DNA of 64,000 bases from Xenorhabdus hominickii (GTDB lineage: Bacteria; Pseudomonadota; Gammaproteobacteria; Enterobacterales; Enterobacteriaceae), in the NCBI RefSeq assembly GCF_002632725.1, contig NZ_NJAI01000001.1, positions 983,220 through 1,047,219 of the forward strand, read 5' to 3'. Positions 18,401 to 26,681 of the stretch are shown piece by piece (the first letter of the stretch is position 1; every line of letters starts with the position of its first letter). The position numbers and the translations under genes are program-made. A model generated the notes under the pieces. That model searched no databases. It was given only the letters and a program-made list of their open reading frames with translations, and had not been told where the DNA came from.

Positions 18401-19242
18401 GTCAAATTACGGCCACATTGACCAGCCAGGCTGGTATAGGCGATGTTAAAGGGGGGGGGGTTACTGATGGTCTGATAGTAAAATTAGAAGTGCCAGCAGG
18501 AGCGGGAAAAACTGATTCCATGCCAGCAGATCCAGTTGTCTTTGAAACTCCTACTGTGCCAGCAGGAATTCATGTGTACAGCGATGATTATCCTAATGGA
18601 TTAATATTTCAAGAGCAAAATAAGCCTTACAATGCGTTTAATGGAATGAAAGGAAAATTGGTTAAACCAAAACCATCAGGGAAATCTATCCTAGAGAATC
18701 AAGGGAAAATTGTTTCTATTGGGAATTATGACCCTATGGATATCAACAGTACGATAGGTACTATAGATGAGAAAACAGGAGAAATTACTTTTACTTTGTC
18801 AAATAAAGTAAGTATTGCAATAGAGGTTAAAATGCCCAGTAAGGCTAGATACATCTATTCATATAATTTTGATATTAGAAGATATTTTTTTAGTGGTAGC
18901 GATACGGGTGGAGCCATAACACCGAATACAGGACATAGTTGTATTGGAGAGTACGATAAGCCGCTCGCCCGCCGTGGGGTAGAGAATGTTACTCCTACTG
19001 ACTTGTTTCTGAAACAAGGCAATAATGTCCCGCTTCTAGATGAGATAAAAAACGTTTTTTCTTGGGGAATACTAAAGTATGCTGGTTCAATAGGTTATCC
19101 ACCAGCTAGCTCACTGATTGTTGGTTCATATGACCCAATTGATGTGAGTCGCCAGTTTATCTATGATATTGATAAACATACTATTGTTAATAATGATGGT
19201 AATAATCTAAATGGTTATTTACTTTGTTATCGACATCCATAA
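15433..19242 (+). CDS. Inverse autotransporter adhesin (intimin/invasin family)
   Basis: A 1269-residue outer-membrane adhesin. A hydrophobic signal peptide ends near AFA-D (29/30). The inverse-autotransporter beta-barrel domain spans about 90-345, with typical strands such as GTARINFGLD, SLDLLLPLYD and NVGLGGRYFYQNWMYGLNTF. Big-1/Ig-like passenger domains follow at about 470-580, 590-690, 700-775, 785-905 (with Cys in VCLSV and QCAQ) and 920-1040, then a C-terminal tip (about 1045-1269) with two cysteines (HSCIG, LLCYR), reminiscent of the disulfide-closed lectin-like D5 of invasin. By family, the barrel secretes and anchors the passenger. Ten consecutive G at codons 1007-1010 could shift frame. 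GGAG lies 8 nt before the ATG. It is probably a host-cell or self-adhesin. Confidence 0.88.
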   Translation: MSSYFRKLIVFFIVIYVLFTPSILMNAFADSQVTADEKYTQKTDKKDNIDAQVIESSKSFLNPKINKKINLKNTNALSESDAPNIIASNIQTVGNILSSSPSELAEQAKSYALGKFNGTVSSEAQKWLSQFGTARINFGLDKKGTLQENSLDLLLPLYDNKTDWLFFSQLGYRNKDSRNTINVGLGGRYFYQNWMYGLNTFYDHDITGKNQRMGVGGEIWGDYIKLSANTYYRLSDLQTSRNFKDYHERPANGYDINGEFFLPAYPNLGAKLTYEQYFGENVTLFNRDTRQKNPSLAKLGLTYTPIPLVTMGVDYKQGESGHTETQFLANLSYKLGVPFSSQLSPESVASMRTLAGSRYDLVERNNNIVLDHIKQSTIQLSIPQTLTGYSHEEKKIAATNNPENIVKWQENKEYTKFINDGGKLNVNGNQISIIFPTYQLGTGKPNNYPINFNIFENSNTKKASHHETMTVIVRPFIVKEKEVNPTETLPADGKQTYQFTPVITYDAVGNQPLPQVTLDNVQWTTEPEIGEQSGLQWGKPEKTSKTNDKGQLQAALTSSRPINDVKVFLQMDGMDKTQVGTVSFGDDSTRLHIDKIGVSLPDNMTTPLIADGIQAYTYKAVVLDGDNNPVSPNTSISHVKWGHDQEGISTLKLEPKGNKTDDKGQLTATLTSSAEKPVNVIVTLSIEGHPEKSADPVSFKPADISLVPSPSGAILVGETYTVTATINDKNSPITWSFDAPHRDKVTSNYTAGNPVATFSSSVEQIVTVKASISGSKLSQKSLDFKWPIIHEPTFTPKSGTIPPDGDINSKHAYDYIAEVFGTDGLSYTGKEIKFKWWLKPLASGEAPKNTWLSETGEVTAQSDGKLKVQLKSSQKSPVVTGAIVCLSVVDGNPAEVSPTKQCAQPVNFETPAPVEDLKIISLTSDFNVNSPKVGGIGGKKEKYTYKAIVKSASGTSLPNGHKINGAKWSTDPTTKTGDWEIKSNNTVEDSQITATLTSQAGIGDVKGGGVTDGLIVKLEVPAGAGKTDSMPADPVVFETPTVPAGIHVYSDDYPNGLIFQEQNKPYNAFNGMKGKLVKPKPSGKSILENQGKIVSIGNYDPMDINSTIGTIDEKTGEITFTLSNKVSIAIEVKMPSKARYIYSYNFDIRRYFFSGSDTGGAITPNTGHSCIGEYDKPLARRGVENVTPTDLFLKQGNNVPLLDEIKNVFSWGILKYAGSIGYPPASSLIVGSYDPIDVSRQFIYDIDKHTIVNNDGNNLNGYLLCYRHP
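18451..18460 (+). repeat. G10 homopolymer inside the adhesin coding sequence
   Basis: Ten consecutive G encode Gly1007-Gly1009 and the first base of Val1010. Loss of one G brings TGA in frame four codons past the run (codon 1014); gain of one gives TGA at codon 1012. Both shifts remove the last about 255 residues but leave barrel and proximal passenger intact. Confidence 0.85.
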
Positions 19243-19282
19243 GTCAAATATCTGATTGAAATCATTTCATGTTTAAACTGAA

Positions 19283-19305
19283 GACCACCTCCTGTGGAGG
19301 TGGTC
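19283..19305. repeat. Strong GC-rich hairpin after the adhesin gene
   Basis: A 10-bp stem GACCACCTCC/GGAGGTGGTC with a 3-nt loop TGT lies 40 bp after the adhesin stop. No U tract follows on either strand, so it is not a standard intrinsic terminator. It may be a mobile-element end or an mRNA-stabilising structure. Confidence 0.45.
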
Positions 19306-19550
19306 AGTAACAGGTAAACTCTGCTAATAATACTAGGACTAGGGCGTGTTGTTACCGATAGCTTCATCTTCCCCTGAAGACGTTTCCACCTATGTTAGCG
19401 AGCACAATACTATCATCAATAAACAACCACTCTGTATCTACATATCCAAATGACTATTTGAAAATTAATGTAACATTTATATTTTGACTAGATATTAAAA
19501 TGCTGGGAAATGCTATTCCATTTCCCAAATTCCGAAATAAATTCGCGGTA

Positions 19551-19615
19551 TGATGTGATGTGATGTGATGTGATGTGATGTGATGTGATGTGATGTGATG
19601 TGATGTGATGTGATG
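19551..19615. repeat. TGATG pentanucleotide tandem array, 13 perfect copies
   Basis: Thirteen uninterrupted copies of TGATG, followed by a degenerate TGAGA. Perfect arrays of this length usually vary in copy number by slipped-strand mispairing. It lies between the adhesin gene and the IS630 remnant, not inside a supported gene. Confidence 0.9.
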
Positions 19616-19751
19616 TGAGATTTGGTTGTTTTTTGGCAAAATAATTATATCAAATCACCCTGTTTAATAACTCCTCACAAAACGTCAATACGGCCTAGGT
19701 AATCATTGAAGATGCTTGATTTTTCATTCGTATCAGATCAGGATCGCGCCC

Positions 19752-20777
19752 ATGAAAATTAATCTGACAGATACCCAAAAAGAAGCCCTCGAATTGACGC
19801 ACGATACGACCCGTGATGGACGAATAAGTGACAGTATCAAAGCCGTGCTTTTGGCGTCAGAAGGCTGGATTGCCTAGGCTTTGCGTATTCATGAAAGTAC
19901 GGTGAGTCGCCATCTGAAAGATTATTTCTCTGAGAAAAAACTCGCCCCTGAAAATGGGGGGGGCTCTGAAAGCCGTTTGTTTACCGAACAAACGACAGAA
20001 TGAGTTGAGTATCTGACTGCAAATTTGATGCACACCACCGCGCAAATTGTCGCCTGTGTCTGGGTGCGCTGGCAGGTGACTTTTACTGTGGCGGGATGAC
20101 AAAATGGCTTCACCCGTCAAGGATTCAGCGACAAGAAGCCGATGGAACGCCTCATCAATTCGATGCGGATAAACAGCAACAGTTTATTGAGGCCTACAAT
20201 GCGCTGAAAGCCGAATGTGGCCAAAATGAGCCTATTTTGTTTATTGATGCAGTGCATCCTACCCAGTCTACAAAATTAAGTGAGGGCTGGATGAAGCGCG
20301 GAAGGGAGCATGTCAAAGTGGTCGAAACCACAGGCAGTCGTACCCGCCTCAACATCATGGGTGCTCTCAATTTGCAACGGATTGAAGAGACCATTATTCG
20401 TGAATATCCGACGATTAACGCAAAAAATGTCATCTTTTTTTTCGGCCCAATCCGGGAAACCTATCCATGTTCGCAAAAAATTCATATTATTCTGGATGGC
20501 GCCGGTTACCACCGCGTCGAATTAGTTCAATTTTTTGCCAAAGTACTGAATATTGAGTTGCATACCTGCCGCCTTACAGCCCTAACCTCAACCCGATTGA
20601 GCGATTATGGAAGTACACGAATGAGCAGGTACGAAACAATATCTATTTCCCGGACGCAAAAACGTTCCGTGAAACACTTCATCATTTTTTCATGTCACAT
20701 TGCCAGAAAAAGTACAGGAGCTGACTACCCGATTGACTGATAATTTCCAGATTTTAAGTCCTGCATCGTCAAGTTAA
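19752..20777 (+). pseudogene. IS630-family transposase, decayed
   Basis: Fragments in several frames join to one IS630 transposase (about 340 residues when intact). The start MKINLTDTQKEALELTHDTT is followed by an in-frame TAG (19875-19877) where several residues appear deleted, then by ALRIHESTVSRHLKDYF (helix-turn-helix), a second stop near 20001 and frame changes. The DDE catalytic core is recognisable: Asp in LFIDAVHPTQ, Asp in IILDGAGYHR, and Glu in LNPIERLWKYTNEQ, the last in another frame than the two before it. The end reads TDNFQILSPASSS. A G8 run at 19956-19963 disturbs the ENGGSES region. The element cannot code for active transposase. Its presence supports past mobility of this island. 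Confidence 0.85.
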
Positions 20778-21056
20778 TTGCGTATATTCTTTTTATTTTT
20801 TTAGCAATATTATCGTTTGGTTTATAATTTGCATTAGATATTACAATTTAAATGAAGTTATTTTATTTACGTTATTATATCATCAGATGATAACTATTTT
20901 TCATTATACAAATTACTAAAGGTTGTTTAGTCTATGATGTAACGAGTTTTATTATAATGAAAATATGAGTGATTATTTAATGCTATATTTATTAATAAAG
21001 AAATATAGTAATGATATTTTTTATAATGTTAACTGTATATTAGTGTGGTATATAAA
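20778..21056. other. AT-rich gap before the paralogue cluster
   Basis: About 280 bp of very AT-rich DNA. It includes the right end of the IS630 remnant and the presumed promoter of the first paralogue. I see no convincing -35/-10 pair, operator or terminator in it. Confidence 0.35.
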
Positions 21057-22787
21057 ATGAAAATTGAAGAAATAACTGTGCAGTCTGAACAAAAAAAAGA
21101 TGCTTATATTTCTGTATCATTAGTCGATGGATCGAGTATTGCTATTGGTCAAATTTGTTATTTGACTGTAACTATTCCAGTAACTACTCCAAGTTTTGGT
21201 CTTATTCATAGTATTCATATCAAAGACTCAACTGGGCAAATTAAATCAAAACTTTTGCGCGGATGGACTACAGAAGGAAATAATAATGGTTATTCTATAT
21301 TTTTATTAGAGCTTGAGGATGACGGGAGTGTAAAACCAGATACTAAAGTGGGGTATACTGTTGAGGCGTTAAATGCATCAGGAGCACTTATAACATCTTT
21401 AGATGTTAAATATACAGCGGTTAAGATAAATAATGATTTTGTTATTACACTAAATACAAAAAATGAATATATTTCACCAGCAAAAAAAAATTTGAAAATA
21501 GATGATTCAAATAATGATGATTATATTAAATATGTAGGTAAGGTTGTTGATTATAAAAATAAAAAATTAGATAAAGTTCAGGTAATGATTTCATCCTCAA
21601 TAGTTGGTAAATTAATAAATCCGGAACTTGTGAGGATTGCTACCGAACCTGACCCGACTGTAAGTTTATCTACAGTTGCACCTACACCTACACCTACACC
21701 TACACCTACACCTACACCTACACCTATTCCTATCCACAGTGAGAATGGTACGGATTTTTTCCTTATAGAGAGCGATAATGGCTATGTGAGGTTTCGTATA
21801 TATACTAATATGAACACTTCGGCAAGAATCGACTTCAAGACTCAAATAAATGGTGTAACTGATACAAACTATGCAGCATCCATATATGTTTTTGAAGCTC
21901 TAGATGATTTTGGATTTGGCCCACCATCTCCAAATATAGAAGGAATCAATAATAATGGTATACTTAAAAAAATACCAGGTGAAAAAGAATTTCAAGTAAG
22001 CATTAATCCATATCCTGGATATAGTAATACTGATAGCCTGATATTTTTCTATATGGATCGTAGTCAAAAGAACAAAATAACTCAAATGCTACCAATATAT
22101 AAGCTACAAAGCATATCAAGCTTGGTAACAGCTCGTTTTAGTTTTATGTATGAAAACTTGGTCCGCAATGATTTATTAGGCTTATATTATATGATAGCTC
22201 CTGTAAATGGGAATCCAACATACTCAATGAAATCGAGATTAATGTATGTTGGTAGCCCAGGAAATTCTCCTGATAATGATGATGGTATTTATAATAAGGT
22301 CAAGGTATATACCAGTTATGCCAAATCACCTATTTCACCTTCTAGCGATGATGATGTGCTTTATGAAACGGGTTCTTTAACTTTAGATGCAATAAATCAG
22401 TTAGCACTTAATGGTGATCCTACAGGTTTAAAAACGGGTTTATATGTTGTTATAGAGGGACGTAAGTCCTTAGGAACGGATAATGGATTGCCACCATTGG
22501 GGAGCAACGTAGTATTGACTATGAAGTTAACGTCCCGGACAAGGAATAATATTCAAACTTATTCAAATTATACAGTGGGAGAAAAAAAGAAAGATTATAC
22601 TGTAATTCAAATTCCATATTGTGAACTTACGCGAGCTGAGTCATGGCACAATGGAATACAGGGAAGACTATATTTTAGTTATAGCGTTGAAGTTAATGGT
22701 GTGTCGGTAAATAGCAAAACATGGGGAGTTGATATCTACACAGGGGTTGTGGGAATTTCTTCGTTTGATGACAATTGTCCTAAGTAA
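21057..22787 (+). CDS. Leaderless Ig-like repeat protein, paralogue 1 of 4
   Basis: A protein of 576 residues that I cannot assign to a named family. Module A (about 1-130) carries DGSSIAIGQICYLTVTI and ends in VKYTAVKI. Module B (about 150-285) resembles a Big-1/invasin Ig domain (VGKVVDYKNKKLDKVQVMIS, then DNGYVRFRIYTN, SARIDFKTQINGVTD). A (PT)7P linker (about 209-223) is inserted in it. Module C (about 290-385) contains SINPYPGYSNTDSLIFFYMD, an Ig-like pattern also hinted at in the RCC1-like protein. Module D (about 390-576) contains YNKVKVYTSYA, SRTRN and IPYCELTRA. There is no signal peptide or membrane segment. A GTG at 21045 would add four residues; neither start has a clear Shine-Dalgarno. 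First gene of a four-paralogue tandem. Confidence 0.7.
   Translation: MKIEEITVQSEQKKDAYISVSLVDGSSIAIGQICYLTVTIPVTTPSFGLIHSIHIKDSTGQIKSKLLRGWTTEGNNNGYSIFLLELEDDGSVKPDTKVGYTVEALNASGALITSLDVKYTAVKINNDFVITLNTKNEYISPAKKNLKIDDSNNDDYIKYVGKVVDYKNKKLDKVQVMISSSIVGKLINPELVRIATEPDPTVSLSTVAPTPTPTPTPTPTPTPIPIHSENGTDFFLIESDNGYVRFRIYTNMNTSARIDFKTQINGVTDTNYAASIYVFEALDDFGFGPPSPNIEGINNNGILKKIPGEKEFQVSINPYPGYSNTDSLIFFYMDRSQKNKITQMLPIYKLQSISSLVTARFSFMYENLVRNDLLGLYYMIAPVNGNPTYSMKSRLMYVGSPGNSPDNDDGIYNKVKVYTSYAKSPISPSSDDDVLYETGSLTLDAINQLALNGDPTGLKTGLYVVIEGRKSLGTDNGLPPLGSNVVLTMKLTSRTRNNIQTYSNYTVGEKKKDYTVIQIPYCELTRAESWHNGIQGRLYFSYSVEVNGVSVNSKTWGVDIYTGVVGISSFDDNCPK
21681..21725 (+). repeat. CCTACA hexanucleotide array encoding a Pro-Thr linker
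   Basis: Seven perfect copies of CCTACA plus CCT encode alternating Pro-Thr. The unit is a multiple of three, so copy-number change would alter linker length without frameshift. Paralogues 2-4 lack this linker. Confidence 0.85.
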
Positions 22788-22893
22788 AACAAGACTAATT
22801 GAGAAAATATTAATATTATGAACGTATGGTTGAATTAATTTATTAAGGTTTAAATCCTTAGTTTTTAAATTTATGATTAAATAAGGATGTAAA

Positions 22894-24582
22894 ATGAACA
22901 TTGAATTTAATAAAGTTATTAAATTGGAATCATACTCTTCTGGTGGAGATATTAGTGTATCTATACCAGATGGTTCTGATGTGATTATTGGACAAGATTG
23001 TTATTTGACTATTGAAGTTAAAGCAGACGAAAACGTAATTAAAAACATTAACAATATTTCAATAGAAGGAGATGATAGCTCTATAATTGTAACTAAAATT
23101 AATCCTTGGATAGTCAAAGATAAAAATTGTGGCAAGGCTTTTTTTTTATTGCAAATTAATAAGCAATTATCCCCAGAGACACAAATTAATTATACTGTTC
23201 ATGCGTTTTCAATTTCACAGAAAGATGTTGATGGTATTACTCCAAAGGGAATTACCTATACAGTAAAGAAAATAGAAGAAACTAGTATTATTACGTTAGA
23301 GTCAGACAATAATTTTTTAGAGTTGCCAACTAAGCCTAATCCAGTAGGTGATCATAATAGTGAATTTTCCATATATTCAGGTATAGTTACTGACTATAGA
23401 AATGCTCCATTAAAAAATGTTCAGGTTACAATATCATCTTCAATTACAGGTAAATTAATTAGTCCTCTAGTATATATAGCTACGGATTCAGAGCCATCTG
23501 ATATTATTACAATTGATACCCCTGATGATTCGGAGTTTTTCACTGTTAATAGTGATGAGCACGGTAATATAAGGTTTCGTGTTTATCCAATAAAAGATAA
23601 GTCTGCAAGAATAGATTTTCAAACTCAAATTATGGGAGTGACTGATGTAAGTTATGCAGCATCTATATATGTTTTTAAATCAATCTCTAACTTTCCTTTT
23701 GGTCTTTCACCTCCAAACATTATAGGAAAAAACTCAGATAATACCCTAGAAAAAACATCTGGAAAAACTGAGTTTAATGTGGGGGTTAATCCATATCCTG
23801 GGTATAGTAGCACAGATACTCTTATTTTTTTTACAAAAAGTGAAATTTCTAATGAAATAAAACAAGTTAAGCCGGTATATAGACTTAATGATATAACTGA
23901 TTTATATTCACATCAGTTTTGTTTTTTATATAGTGAATTGAAGCTTAATGAGTTTTTAGGGTTTTATTATATGGTTGCACCGATGAATGGAGAGCCGAGA
24001 TATTCGGATAAATCAAAGGTGAAGTATATTATCGGTCAAGGTGGTTCTCCAAATGAAAATAATAAAAATGTCTATAATAAAGTAAAAATATATTCTAGTT
24101 ATGCAGCACCTCCTCTAAGTGACCCATCTAATAAAGAAAGTGAAGTGTATGAACATGATACTGTTACATTAGATATGATAGAGCAGAAAAAAAAAGGCGG
24201 GAGTGTATATGTTAAAGATGCGATAGGTCTTTATATATTAATACAAAGCACTAATGATCCTCAAAAGCATACTTTACCAAAAATTGGACAGAGTGGTGGA
24301 GTAAAATTGCAATTTACCTCTAGAACTAGAAATAAGAAGAAGACCTATCCATTCAAAATACTTGATTCGAATGGCGCTATAGTAACCATACCATATTGTG
24401 ATCTCATTAGAGCGGCAAGATACCGCGAGTCTGGTATCCCAGGTTCACTTCATTTTGAGTATTATACAGATGAGGACGATGGAACTAAAATATATAGTAA
24501 ATTATGGTTGGGAGGTATTAGCACTGCATACAATCATGAAGATATTGATAATCAAGGTTGCCCACCTGATGATGACGATTAA
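22894..24582 (+). CDS. Leaderless Ig-like repeat protein, paralogue 2 of 4
   Basis: 562 residues, the closest relative of paralogue 1. Shared landmarks in order: PDGSDVIIGQDCYLTIEV (about 27-44), GITYTVKKI, YSGIVTDYRNAPLKNVQVTI (about 163-182), GNIRFRVYPIKDKSARIDF, QIMGVTDVSYAASIYVF, NPYPGYSSTDTLIFF, LGFYYMVAPMNGEPRYS, YNKVKIYSSYA, SRTRN and IPYCDLIRA. The C-terminus is acidic (CPPDDDD). There is no signal peptide or transmembrane helix. Cysteines in IGQxCYLT and IPYCxL are conserved with paralogue 1. AAGGATG precedes the ATG, and the 106-bp gap to paralogue 1 may hold a weak terminator and promoter. An A9 run (24187-24195) and a T9 run near 23138 are possible slippage sites. Function unknown. 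Confidence 0.7.
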   Translation: MNIEFNKVIKLESYSSGGDISVSIPDGSDVIIGQDCYLTIEVKADENVIKNINNISIEGDDSSIIVTKINPWIVKDKNCGKAFFLLQINKQLSPETQINYTVHAFSISQKDVDGITPKGITYTVKKIEETSIITLESDNNFLELPTKPNPVGDHNSEFSIYSGIVTDYRNAPLKNVQVTISSSITGKLISPLVYIATDSEPSDIITIDTPDDSEFFTVNSDEHGNIRFRVYPIKDKSARIDFQTQIMGVTDVSYAASIYVFKSISNFPFGLSPPNIIGKNSDNTLEKTSGKTEFNVGVNPYPGYSSTDTLIFFTKSEISNEIKQVKPVYRLNDITDLYSHQFCFLYSELKLNEFLGFYYMVAPMNGEPRYSDKSKVKYIIGQGGSPNENNKNVYNKVKIYSSYAAPPLSDPSNKESEVYEHDTVTLDMIEQKKKGGSVYVKDAIGLYILIQSTNDPQKHTLPKIGQSGGVKLQFTSRTRNKKKTYPFKILDSNGAIVTIPYCDLIRAARYRESGIPGSLHFEYYTDEDDGTKIYSKLWLGGISTAYNHEDIDNQGCPPDDDD

Positions 24583-24797
24583 TATCTATAACATAAAGAA
24601 ATAAAAAACTTCCGTAATGAAATTAAGATTTAATTGAAGCGGTGAACGTTAGGGTAAGTTAAATTAATTAATAAAGTGTTTTAATTTAAAAATACAAATA
24701 TTTTTGTTATTTTTTAAGTGTCTTAGATTTATGGATACTTATATTGTACTAACTGCATCCTATTTTTATTATTTTATTTAAATTATAAGGCGATAAT

Positions 24798-26429
24798 ATG
24801 AAGAGTAATGAATTCCCTACTGGGAAGTATCAGATTTATTTATCTGTTCCAAAAAATGCTGATGTTGCTATTGGTCAGGGATTTTATTTGAATATTACTA
24901 TCACTTCAAATGAAGCTATACCTACTGATTTTAAATTTACTTTAGATAATTATATCGGTTTAAATGTAGAAAGCATTAATCCATCACTTTCTGCACCTTC
25001 TACACCAAATTCTATCGATTTTTTAGCTTACTTGGTTATTGATGATTCAGGTTCAATGGCAGAAGGAGAAAGCACTACAGTTTCTTATGGTGTGAATATT
25101 TCAGGTGTTGAACCGAAAAAAATTAGTTACACTGCTAGAAAAATTAATCAAGACGAGATTAAATTAAAAGTAGATAAGTTGATTTGTCATACACCAGAAA
25201 AAGATGAAATGCCTAAAAGTATGGGAGATGATTTCATTCTCTATTCTATGATATTAACTGATGGTTCTGGTCATCTGATGAAGAATACTCCTATGCAGAT
25301 TTATTCAGATAACTTAGCTAATTTAAATGAAAGAATTGTTATAACGACTGATCCGAGTAAAGGAACACCTTTCCGAATTATTAAACCTATTCTTAGCGAT
25401 AAATATAATTTTATTCCTATTTCTAGTAATGATGAGGGGAATGTTAGCTTTAGAGTTTATCCAGTGAAAAATAAGCCAGCGGTAATTCAATTAGGTATTC
25501 AGCTAGCTGGAGCAAATTCAAATTATGTAGTTCCTATTACATATAGTTTGAGTCCTAAACCAAAAGATCCTCGTGAGCTACTTTCTAAACCATTAATACA
25601 GGATCTTTATAACGGTAAATTAAGTGGATATGGGGCTAATCAAAAATTTAGTATCAATATACCATATTATGATGATGCAACAGATTCAGATCATATTTTA
25701 TTCTATACTAAAAATGGTCTTAACTTACCTGTCAGAAAAATACAAGATGCTACAGAACCTGATTATAGTTTTGAACTTTATTATAATGATTTTTCATTAA
25801 ATGAATTATCTGAATTGTCTTATGTTGTCGCTAGAAATATAGATAATACTTTATATTCTAATATAGAGTATTTTACATACATAGGCGGTGGCGATAATAA
25901 GCCAGCTGATGGTATTGATCGTATCTTCGATATGCCTATTATATACGCCAGTGAGGCAGATCCTAAGAGTCACCCACCTTTTAAACATGATGAACAGTTG
26001 AAACTGGAATATGGCTCCACTATAGGCCCCTCATCGATTGAGGGTTATAGAGAAAATGGTGGTTATGGTTTGTTTGTTCAGATAATCGGAACGAATGATC
26101 CAACAGATAAACAAAAACCAAAATTTGGAGATAAAATCCATTTTACTATGTATTTGAATGGTGATCATAGCGATGATTATACCGTTAACAAAGGGTATAA
26201 AAAGATCAATAAGCAGTATTCTTGTACTATTAAGGATGTTTCTGACAATGCCGGTGGTAAGACATCTACCACGGTTGTTTCTATACCACATGATTTAATT
26301 GTTAACTTTGCAAGTAGTCCGGAATACGGAACGCCTAATATTTATTTTGAATATTATATTATGGATGACGAAGGAATACGGACTTATTGCAATTACTATT
26401 ATAGTGGAATTGAAACTGTCGGTGTTTGA
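24798..26429 (+). CDS. Leaderless Ig-like repeat protein, paralogue 3 of 4
   Basis: 543 residues, a more diverged member of the same family. Module A has VPKNADVAIGQGFYLNITI (about 17-35) and KKISYTARKI. Module B has LYSMILTDGSGHLMKNTPMQ and GNVSFRVYPVKNKPAVIQL. Module C has FSINIPYYDDATDSDHILFY (about 285-304). Module D ends in VSIPHDLIVNF and IYFEYYIMDDEG. The conserved cysteines of paralogues 1 and 2 are missing, but the module order is kept. No signal peptide or membrane helix. AAGGCG lies before the ATG. Gaps of 215 bp before and 252 bp after suggest independent promoters. Function unknown. Confidence 0.68.
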   Translation: MKSNEFPTGKYQIYLSVPKNADVAIGQGFYLNITITSNEAIPTDFKFTLDNYIGLNVESINPSLSAPSTPNSIDFLAYLVIDDSGSMAEGESTTVSYGVNISGVEPKKISYTARKINQDEIKLKVDKLICHTPEKDEMPKSMGDDFILYSMILTDGSGHLMKNTPMQIYSDNLANLNERIVITTDPSKGTPFRIIKPILSDKYNFIPISSNDEGNVSFRVYPVKNKPAVIQLGIQLAGANSNYVVPITYSLSPKPKDPRELLSKPLIQDLYNGKLSGYGANQKFSINIPYYDDATDSDHILFYTKNGLNLPVRKIQDATEPDYSFELYYNDFSLNELSELSYVVARNIDNTLYSNIEYFTYIGGGDNKPADGIDRIFDMPIIYASEADPKSHPPFKHDEQLKLEYGSTIGPSSIEGYRENGGYGLFVQIIGTNDPTDKQKPKFGDKIHFTMYLNGDHSDDYTVNKGYKKINKQYSCTIKDVSDNAGGKTSTTVVSIPHDLIVNFASSPEYGTPNIYFEYYIMDDEGIRTYCNYYYSGIETVGV

Positions 26430-26505
26430 TTTTGAAAAATCAATAAAATAATATGTATTTTTACTATGATTAATATATTTTTTAATCGCAATTTGGGTAA
26501 GAAGA

Positions 26506-26534
26506 GAGTCATCTGTGGAATTCATGGATGACTC
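26506..26534. repeat. Hairpin between paralogues 3 and 4
   Basis: An 8-bp stem GAGTCATC/GATGACTC (26506-26513 with 26527-26534), extended by wobble pairs, follows paralogue 3 by about 75 bp. There is no U tract after it. It may help to end or stabilise the paralogue 3 transcript. Confidence 0.35.
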
Positions 26535-26681
26535 CGTATCTATAAAATGATTTAAATTAATATAACAAAGAAAAAAGAAGTTTGAAGAATATGAATATAG
26601 ATTGAAATGATCATTCAGGTGGATGATTAAATAGTTTAAATCATCAGTTTATATAGTTAATATAAAAGTGAGAGAATAACA

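Larger units (their letters stand above)
19243..19751. other. Gene-free gap between the adhesin and the IS630 remnant
   Basis: About 510 bp without a supported gene. It contains the hairpin at 19283-19305, a GC-richer stretch at about 19340-19395, and the 13-copy TGATG array at 19551-19615. The final part (about 19675-19751) is probably the left end of the IS630 element, but its terminal repeat could not be placed. Confidence 0.4.

Noticed and set aside
19454..19639. Minus-strand 61-residue frame made largely of HHITS repeats
   Set aside because: It is only the TGATG array read in reverse. The non-repeat parts show no coding features or ribosome site.
21482..21490. A9 run in paralogue 1, and similar A9/T9 runs in paralogue 2, as phase-variation sites
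   Set aside because: Such runs are expected often in DNA this AT-rich and cannot be separated from background by eye, unlike the G10 run.
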